DNA of 63,694 bases from a virus. The stretch spans positions 1 through 63,694 of IMG/VR virus record IMGVR_UViG_3300047564_001096; one strand, given 5' to 3'. Made by a program: the position numbers and the translations under genes. Below the pieces are notes generated by a model. The model searched no databases. It was given only the letters and a program-made list of their open reading frames with translations, and had not been told where the DNA came from. Position 1 is the stretch's first letter; every line of letters starts with the position of its first letter. Shown piece by piece: positions 59,870 to 63,694 of the stretch.

Positions 59870-60943
59870 TTAGAACAACTCGTGATTGTTTTTAGCCCAC
59901 TCTGCAATCTGCATATTGTGGCGAGCCAACTTGGTTGCCTTGGTGTTACGCATCATCATGGTAAAGAACACCGCTTGCACCTCTGAACTAGGAATCTTAT
60001 TAACGAACTTCATGAACTTGTTCAACTCGTCTTGAGTCTCTAGCACGTCGACTGCTTGGAACATAATCATTAACTGCGCTGATACCTCGTCGGGAACTTT
60101 AACTCCGTCTGGATCTTTGACGATGTCTTTTACATCCATCAGAGTCTTCTCTAGCGATAGAAACGCTGACATATCACCAGCACCAGCAAGACCGATAGTG
60201 CCAGCCAATGCGACCATCGTTGCGTTCTCACCCAATGTATCCCGATTACGCACAATCACGTCGCACTTAGCTAGAGACCTTGGCGAACAGAATGATAGTT
60301 GAGTCTTCTTGGGGTTGAACACGTATGGGTTGTCATCTTGGTTGCCATCACGATACGATGCCAATGTCCTTGGGAACAACGCAACGAACGCACGAACAAC
60401 ACGAGAGATACCTCTAGATGATGCCCACTCTAGCCAGTCATTGACTGATGGTTTGCTCATCTCCATGATGCACACACGATTACCAGCATGGGCGAGCATT
60501 GTGTCGCCGACCCCGTCGCTTGCATTATTCGACGTGCCGAAAACTATGCTTCCACTTGGTAGTGGAACGTCACCTACCATTCTCTCCAACATTAGTCGGG
60601 TAAAGATAACTTGCAATAGCTTTGGTGCTTTCATGAACTCGTCGAGCAAGATGACCTTTGGCTTAGGAGAGTCAAGCTTGAAGAGAGACGAAACATAATA
60701 CTCAAGAGACTTACTAGCATGATTGGGTATCGTCATACCTACGTCGGACATATCCTTGACAGGACAGTCCACATAGATATAGTCGTACTTGTCGCCATGG
60801 TCTGCTTCCATCATGGACAATATAGAAGTCTTACCACACCCAGGCTCAGAGACTATGATTGGTGTGATTTCTGAACCTATTAGGGGAATGACTTTGCGTA
60901 ACTCGTTGATGGTTACGGTTGCATTGAAGTTAAGTTTGCTCAT
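59870..60943 (-). CDS. MoxR-type AAA+ ATPase (CobS-like)
   Basis: 357 residues. Walker A EPGCGKTS (33-40), Walker B VILLDEF (97-103), sensor 1 GTSNN (136-140) and a sensor-2-like SPRSLAKC (about 220-227). The family forms hexameric rings that work with VWA proteins in chelation or in protein assembly. Neighbours are a DUF3150-like gene upstream and the VWA gene downstream. An exact palindrome lies in the gene. Confidence 0.9.
   Translation of the reverse strand: MSKLNFNATVTINELRKVIPLIGSEITPIIVSEPGCGKTSILSMMEADHGDKYDYIYVDCPVKDMSDVGMTIPNHASKSLEYYVSSLFKLDSPKPKVILLDEFMKAPKLLQVIFTRLMLERMVGDVPLPSGSIVFGTSNNASDGVGDTMLAHAGNRVCIMEMSKPSVNDWLEWASSRGISRVVRAFVALFPRTLASYRDGNQDDNPYVFNPKKTQLSFCSPRSLAKCDVIVRNRDTLGENATMVALAGTIGLAGAGDMSAFLSLEKTLMDVKDIVKDPDGVKVPDEVSAQLMIMFQAVDVLETQDELNKFMKFVNKIPSSEVQAVFFTMMMRNTKATKLARHNMQIAEWAKNNHELF
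60550..60567. promoter_or_regulatory. Exact palindrome inside the MoxR gene
   Basis: TTCCAC-TTGGTA-GTGGAA. It codes for VPLPSG on the minus strand, between the Walker B and sensor 1 regions. Confidence 0.75.
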
Positions 60944-60959
60944 TTGTATTTCTCCTTGA

Positions 60960-61871
60960 TTAGATTGAATTGAAACTACCGAACTTGGAAAGAATATCGT
61001 CTATGCCTTCCTTAACATGATGGCGAACTGCATCGGAATCTCGAATGTCCTCTGCCTTCACACCACGTAATACTTCTTCTAGCGATGCACGTGCCTGTTC
61101 CAATCCTGAATCATTCTTAAGATTGAATCGCTTAAAACTTTCGCACATTTCTAGGGCTTTTTGTATCGTTGTGTCGTAAATCTTGCGACGCTTGGTGCGA
61201 ATCTCGCCGTTGACCTCTGACTCATCGACACCGCAACAATGCGAGATGGACTCCATAACCTCGACCATGCGTTCTGATTGTTCTTGCGCAATGGATTCGA
61301 TAATGCCGTGAGCCTGCTTTTTGTATGTATTAAACAAGTCATCAGCGATGTCCTCTGCTATCCCACAGCGAAAGTCGTTCATTGGCACTTCGGACACATA
61401 CAGGTTCAAGCTGAACTTGGAGTGAACTTGTTCTTTAGTTGGGTAGTCATCTCGGTTGAACATAGTACCTTGCTTGAAAGCCATGTCGGACACGATTGAA
61501 TCGTAGTCGCTTGTTAATGAATCCACTAACGCATGGAAAGCTATTTGATGTTCGTGATACTCTTGCTTGAACTTAGGCACGTCAACGCTTGGCAACAAAT
61601 TCTGCGATTGATTCCAGCGATAGGTGCGACGTTGAAGCCAGTTGTATACGGTCTGCCGATAATTCACCACCGCCTTGTGCTTGGGATGATTAGCCAACAG
61701 ATTCTTAACATACCTGCCCGCGGACTTATCCGCATTCTTTGCCGTAGTAACTTCATCACTGATGCCACGGTCTTGCTTGGTTGCTGACCACACGCTGATG
61801 TCTACGCTTACTAGGACTGCTGAACTAGCAAGGCTAATCAGGTGATCGGGTTTGGTTAATTCCATATTCAT
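60960..61871 (-). CDS. DUF3150-like protein, 303 aa
   Basis: Helix-rich protein beginning near SLASSAVLVSVDISVWSATK. Its middle has FRCGIAEDIADDLFNTYKKQ and it ends in a coiled coil. It resembles DUF3150 proteins, which I know from MoxR-VWA gene groups. The call rests partly on that context. AAGGAG site; first gene of the machine, downstream of the promoter at 62008-62036. A degenerate palindrome lies at 61521-61538. Confidence 0.65.
   Translation of the reverse strand: MNMELTKPDHLISLASSAVLVSVDISVWSATKQDRGISDEVTTAKNADKSAGRYVKNLLANHPKHKAVVNYRQTVYNWLQRRTYRWNQSQNLLPSVDVPKFKQEYHEHQIAFHALVDSLTSDYDSIVSDMAFKQGTMFNRDDYPTKEQVHSKFSLNLYVSEVPMNDFRCGIAEDIADDLFNTYKKQAHGIIESIAQEQSERMVEVMESISHCCGVDESEVNGEIRTKRRKIYDTTIQKALEMCESFKRFNLKNDSGLEQARASLEEVLRGVKAEDIRDSDAVRHHVKEGIDDILSKFGSFNSI
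61521..61538. promoter_or_regulatory. Degenerate palindrome inside the DUF3150-like gene
   Basis: ATCCAC-TAACGC-ATGGAA followed by AGCTATTTG. Two mismatches to the exact dyad, but the right flank fits. Confidence 0.5.
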
Positions 61872-61895
61872 ACACTTCTCCTTGGTTTGATTGAA

Positions 61896-61982
61896 CTACG
61901 CTAAAAGTAAATCCACTATCACGTGGTAAGCTAAATAGCCCACCGCTACAACAACTAATAACTTCCCCCAAAAGTCTTCCAT
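61896..61982 (-). CDS. Single-pass membrane microprotein, 28 aa
   Basis: A 28-codon frame (begins MEDFWGKLLVVVAVGYLAYH) behind a GGAGGAGG site, 26 bases below the -10 of the promoter at 62008. It is one membrane helix. First gene of the MoxR/VWA transcript. The palindrome at 61911-61928 is part of it. Confidence 0.6.
   Translation of the reverse strand: MEDFWGKLLVVVAVGYLAYHVIVDLLLA
61911..61928. promoter_or_regulatory. Degenerate palindrome in the MoxR/VWA leader
   Basis: ATCCAC-TATCAC-GTGGTA followed by AGCTAAATAG, the same flank as at 306 and 63268. Confidence 0.6.
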
Positions 61983-62007
61983 AAAAGTATCCTCCTCCAG
62001 TTTCATA

Positions 62008-62036
62008 AGTATACCATAACTTTACATTTGAGTCAA
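62008..62036 (-). promoter_or_regulatory. Strong sigma70-like promoter P1
   Basis: On the minus strand, TTGACT (62031-62036), 17 bp, TATACT (62008-62013). The 29 bases are identical to those at 63345-63373. Above it lies an A-rich tract with AGTCATACA, also shared. Confidence 0.9.
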
Positions 62037-62059
62037 TGGTGATGTATGACTTTTTTATC

Positions 62060-62473
62060 TCACTCCCAGTCCACATACACCGACCGATTGACTCCTACCC
62101 AGTCATGTTCGCCGTTACCCCACACTTCCTCGACATTGTCATTAGTGTCCTCACCCACACGAGCAAACGCACCACCTATATATAAGTCATTCGTGTTGCC
62201 CTCGTCAGCCCACTCTCGTGCCAATCCCATCAAGCACTCGTGACATTGGACATCGGGGTAAGACTCATACCACTTGACTTCTTCGGCAAAGAACCTAATC
62301 TCCAGCTTGTCTTCAAGAACCTTAAAGACTTCATCCTCTTGTTCTGAAAAGCACAATGCCGTTGTCTCCTTTGACTTCGCTTCCGCTATGAATGTATAGA
62401 ACGAATGCTTGGCTTTAGTGTCATCCTCGCCCCCGAATCGTATGGTGTATGCAACAGTTGACCTATACCCCAT
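62060..62473 (-). CDS. Hypothetical early protein, 137 aa
   Basis: Acidic, mixed fold (begins MGYRSTVAYTIRFGG). Includes CHEC in a DVQCHECLMGLAREWADEG section. I do not recognise it. It is the last gene before promoter P1, driven from the promoter at 63345. Confidence 0.7.
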   Translation of the reverse strand: MGYRSTVAYTIRFGGEDDTKAKHSFYTFIAEAKSKETTALCFSEQEDEVFKVLEDKLEIRFFAEEVKWYESYPDVQCHECLMGLAREWADEGNTNDLYIGGAFARVGEDTNDNVEEVWGNGEHDWVGVNRSVYVDWE

Positions 62474-62657
62474 GTTCTTCTCCTATGAATGTTCTAACCC
62501 AGTCTACGTATATCTCGTCTGCGTAGAGCCACCTTGCCATTCGCTTACTGTTTGGCACGTCTATCGGGTAATTAACCAATAGAGCATGGTTGTCGCACCG
62601 CACCAGCTTGTAGAACTCAGGCTTGTCGGGCTTGCGATATAACTTAATGACTTTCAT
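62463..62657 (-). CDS. Small hypothetical protein, 64 aa
   Basis: Begins MKVIKLYRKPDKPEFYKLV; probably one small beta domain with a C-terminal helix (YADEIYVDWVRTFIGEE). GAGGTGG site; overlaps both neighbours. Unknown. Confidence 0.65.
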   Translation of the reverse strand: MKVIKLYRKPDKPEFYKLVRCDNHALLVNYPIDVPNSKRMARWLYADEIYVDWVRTFIGEEHGV

Positions 62658-62835
62658 ACACCACCTCTTTCAGTTTGACCAACTCTCGGTCAAGGGCTTC
62701 CTCGCCCACCTCGTTGCGGATACGCAAAATCCTGTCTACGTTTCCACCATCTAGTAGAAACCTAGCCATCTCGTTACCGCCTGACCGAACCGCATTGATA
62801 ACTTGGAGTAGAAATATCTTATCTTCGCCTTTCAT
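62644..62835 (-). CDS. Small hypothetical protein, 63 aa
   Basis: Helical protein beginning MKGEDKIFLLQVINAVRSGG, acidic and basic residues evenly mixed (VDRILRIRNEVGEEALDRE). Overlaps its neighbours by 14 and 4 bases. Unknown. A degenerate palindrome (62742-62759) lies in it. Confidence 0.65.
   Translation of the reverse strand: MKGEDKIFLLQVINAVRSGGNEMARFLLDGGNVDRILRIRNEVGEEALDRELVKLKEVVYESH
62742..62759. promoter_or_regulatory. Degenerate palindrome in the 63-aa gene
   Basis: TTCCAC-CATCTA-GTAGAA, one mismatch to the exact dyad. Confidence 0.5.
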
Positions 62836-63050
62836 TTGATTAGCCCTCCCTTGTTGTTGAGTCCCTTCAAGTCCTCTCTGTTGGTAATCATCATGTAGTT
62901 TGACTTGTGCATTGGTGCAACTGTGCGAACCACCTTCGTTGCTAGGTCATCACCGCATGGCATACAAATCGCATAGCCGATGGCTAACCGTTCCGCAGCG
63001 TAGGTCATACCGCATAGCTTACATTGTGGATTAAAAGTCTCATCAATCAT
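62832..63050 (-). CDS. Small zinc-finger protein, 72 aa
   Basis: Two CxxC pairs (CKLCGM near 10-15 and CMPCGD near 29-34) form a zinc ribbon; the rest is basic. Such early small proteins may bind host polymerase or DNA, but nothing here shows which. Overlaps both neighbours. Confidence 0.7.
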   Translation of the reverse strand: MIDETFNPQCKLCGMTYAAERLAIGYAICMPCGDDLATKVVRTVAPMHKSNYMMITNREDLKGLNNKGGLIK

Positions 63051-63238
63051 GGTAGGTATCCTCTGTCGTCACCGAACGATGCTTCGTACTTGTCCAACCA
63101 GTCGTTGAACTCTGCTTCGTATATCGCCCATGCTTCGTCGCTATCTTCCATTCCACGATATCGTGGGTCGAGAATTGGCTTTTGTTTGCTAGCACGATGT
63201 TCTTCAAATTGAATCAAAGCATTTTTAAGTTTGCCCAT
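63047..63238 (-). CDS. Small hypothetical protein, 63 aa
   Basis: I start at the ATG at 63238 (MGKLKNALIQFEEH) behind AAGGAGAAGG rather than at a far upstream codon that would run through the leader palindrome. First gene after the promoter at 63345. Acidic, helical (EAWAIYEAEFNDWLDKYE). Unknown. Confidence 0.7.
   Translation of the reverse strand: MGKLKNALIQFEEHRASKQKPILDPRYRGMEDSDEAWAIYEAEFNDWLDKYEASFGDDRGYLP
63151..63168. promoter_or_regulatory. Degenerate palindrome in the first early gene
   Basis: TTCCAC-GATATC-GTGGGT; two mismatches on the right half. Confidence 0.45.
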
Positions 63239-63267
63239 GTCCTTCTCCTTCATTAGAGTTGAATGAT

Positions 63268-63285
63268 TTCCACTACCTCGTGGAA
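63268..63285. promoter_or_regulatory. Exact palindrome in the leader below the right-end promoter
   Basis: TTCCAC-TACCTC-GTGGAA followed by AGCTAAATAG. It lies about 60 bp below the -10 box, as the copy at 61911 does below P1. Confidence 0.8.
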
Positions 63286-63344
63286 AGCTAAATAGCGTTG
63301 AAGGGTTCGTCTTGCTTGGTAATAACTTGCCCATCAACATTATT

Positions 63345-63373
63345 AGTATACCATAACTTTACATTTGAGTCAA
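63345..63373 (-). promoter_or_regulatory. Strong sigma70-like promoter P2
   Basis: On the minus strand, TTGACT (63368-63373), 17 bp, TATACT (63345-63350), identical over 29 bases to P1. It drives the right-end early genes. Confidence 0.9.
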
Positions 63374-63414
63374 CCTCTTGTATGACTTTTTTTCGTGATG
63401 GGTAGCCAAAAAAA

Positions 63415-63690
63415 TTCCAAGTTTGAGAAAAAGTTCCAGCGAAGTTCCAGTTTTAAAAAGCGAATTGGAATTTTTTTAGACTTAGTAGAAATGGGCTGAG
63501 AGCCTTATAAAATAAGGATGTAGTAGTAGTAGTATTCTTAATAAATATATAAAAATTCCAAAATTCCAAGAAAATTTAAGAGGGGATACCGTCTGGTGCT
63601 AAATAGTTGCACTGGCTGAGCAAGCCTTGCTCTCCCTCTTTTTTCTCAATTACCCCCTGTCCCCTTCGTGCAAAACTTGGAATTTTGGAA
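63415..63690. repeat. Right iteron cluster (TTCCA/TGGAA)
   Basis: TTCCA at 63415, 63434, 63445, 63556 and 63564; TGGAA at 63466, 63678 and 63686. AT-rich, gene-free from 63374 to the end apart from the terminal repeat. A short AGT run (agtagtagtagt) lies near 63523. Confidence 0.65.
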
Positions 63691-63694
63691 TTTC
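63543..63694. repeat. Right copy of imperfect terminal repeat
   Basis: Pairs with 1-153. Here the flanks form a perfect 14-bp inverted repeat (63556-63569 and 63677-63690). The core holds GAGCAAG-C-CTTGCTC, which is less complete in the left copy, and AGGGGA/TCCCCT. The unit could fold as a cruciform or RNA. Confidence 0.85.

Noticed and set aside
58426-60943. Cobalt or magnesium chelatase
   Set aside because: MoxR and VWA parts are chelatase-like, but no large chelatase subunit or tetrapyrrole gene is present.
61834-62076. 80-codon minus-strand frame across promoter P1
   Set aside because: It begins above the promoter and overlaps the start of the DUF3150-like gene. The 28-aa frame with a strong ribosome site fits better.
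1-63694. Exact terminal redundancy of a completed linear genome
   Set aside because: The end repeats differ at many positions, so they cannot be one packaging repeat read twice.
1-63694. Temperate phage or prophage
   Set aside because: No integrase, excisionase or att-like core was seen. The two small HTH proteins alone do not show lysogeny.

Overview
The window reads as a nearly complete genome of a tailed double-stranded DNA phage, probably short-tailed (podovirus-like). It has a terminase, portal, scaffold, capsid and two adaptor-type connector proteins, several fibre-like genes and three very large proteins of the internal-virion type. No sheath, tube or tape-measure gene was recognised. 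No integrase, excisionase or phage RNA polymerase was seen, so a lytic phage transcribed by host sigma70-type polymerase is most likely. A signal peptide, a lipobox with Ala at +2 and an M15 endolysin point to a Gram-negative host. The host itself cannot be named from the sequence.

Layout: (1) 1-3007, leftward accessory genes. Two are paralogues, each with its own terminator and a palindrome-promoter module; a cluster of four very small genes follows. (2) 3008-3491, a gene-free divergent control region with a C-rich tract and a sigma70-like late promoter. (3) 3492-42971, one long rightward late block: packaging and head genes, a 2OG-Fe(II) oxygenase inserted on the opposite strand, a run of tiny basic proteins, connector and fibre genes, lysis genes (holin, M15 peptidase), then internal virion proteins including one of 2392 residues. 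(4) 42968-55968, leftward replication and metabolism: primase-helicase, HTH protein, putative ssDNA-binding protein, SNF2 helicase, PD-(D/E)XK nuclease, FkbM methyltransferase, glycosyltransferase, lipoprotein, secreted protein, family A DNA polymerase, HTH-DUF3310 fusion and VRR-NUC nuclease. (5) 55958-63238, leftward early block with a MoxR AAA+ ATPase, a VWA protein carrying a HExxH site, a DUF3150-like protein and several unknown proteins. Two identical strong sigma70-like promoters drive it.

If the ends are joined, all leftward genes form one continuous arm from 3007 through the junction to 42968, opposed by one rightward arm. The junction carries a 152-bp imperfect repeat (one copy at each end) and about 15 TTCCA-type iterons, which suggests an origin or terminus.

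The most striking undescribed signal is a dispersed palindrome, TTCCAC-N6-GTGGAA. It has six exact copies and at least seven degenerate ones, confined to the early leftward arm. Some lie in promoters and leaders, and several lie inside coding sequences. The second is the MoxR/VWA/DUF3150 cassette, a CobS/CobT-like machine with unknown partners, whose genes carry several of these palindromes.
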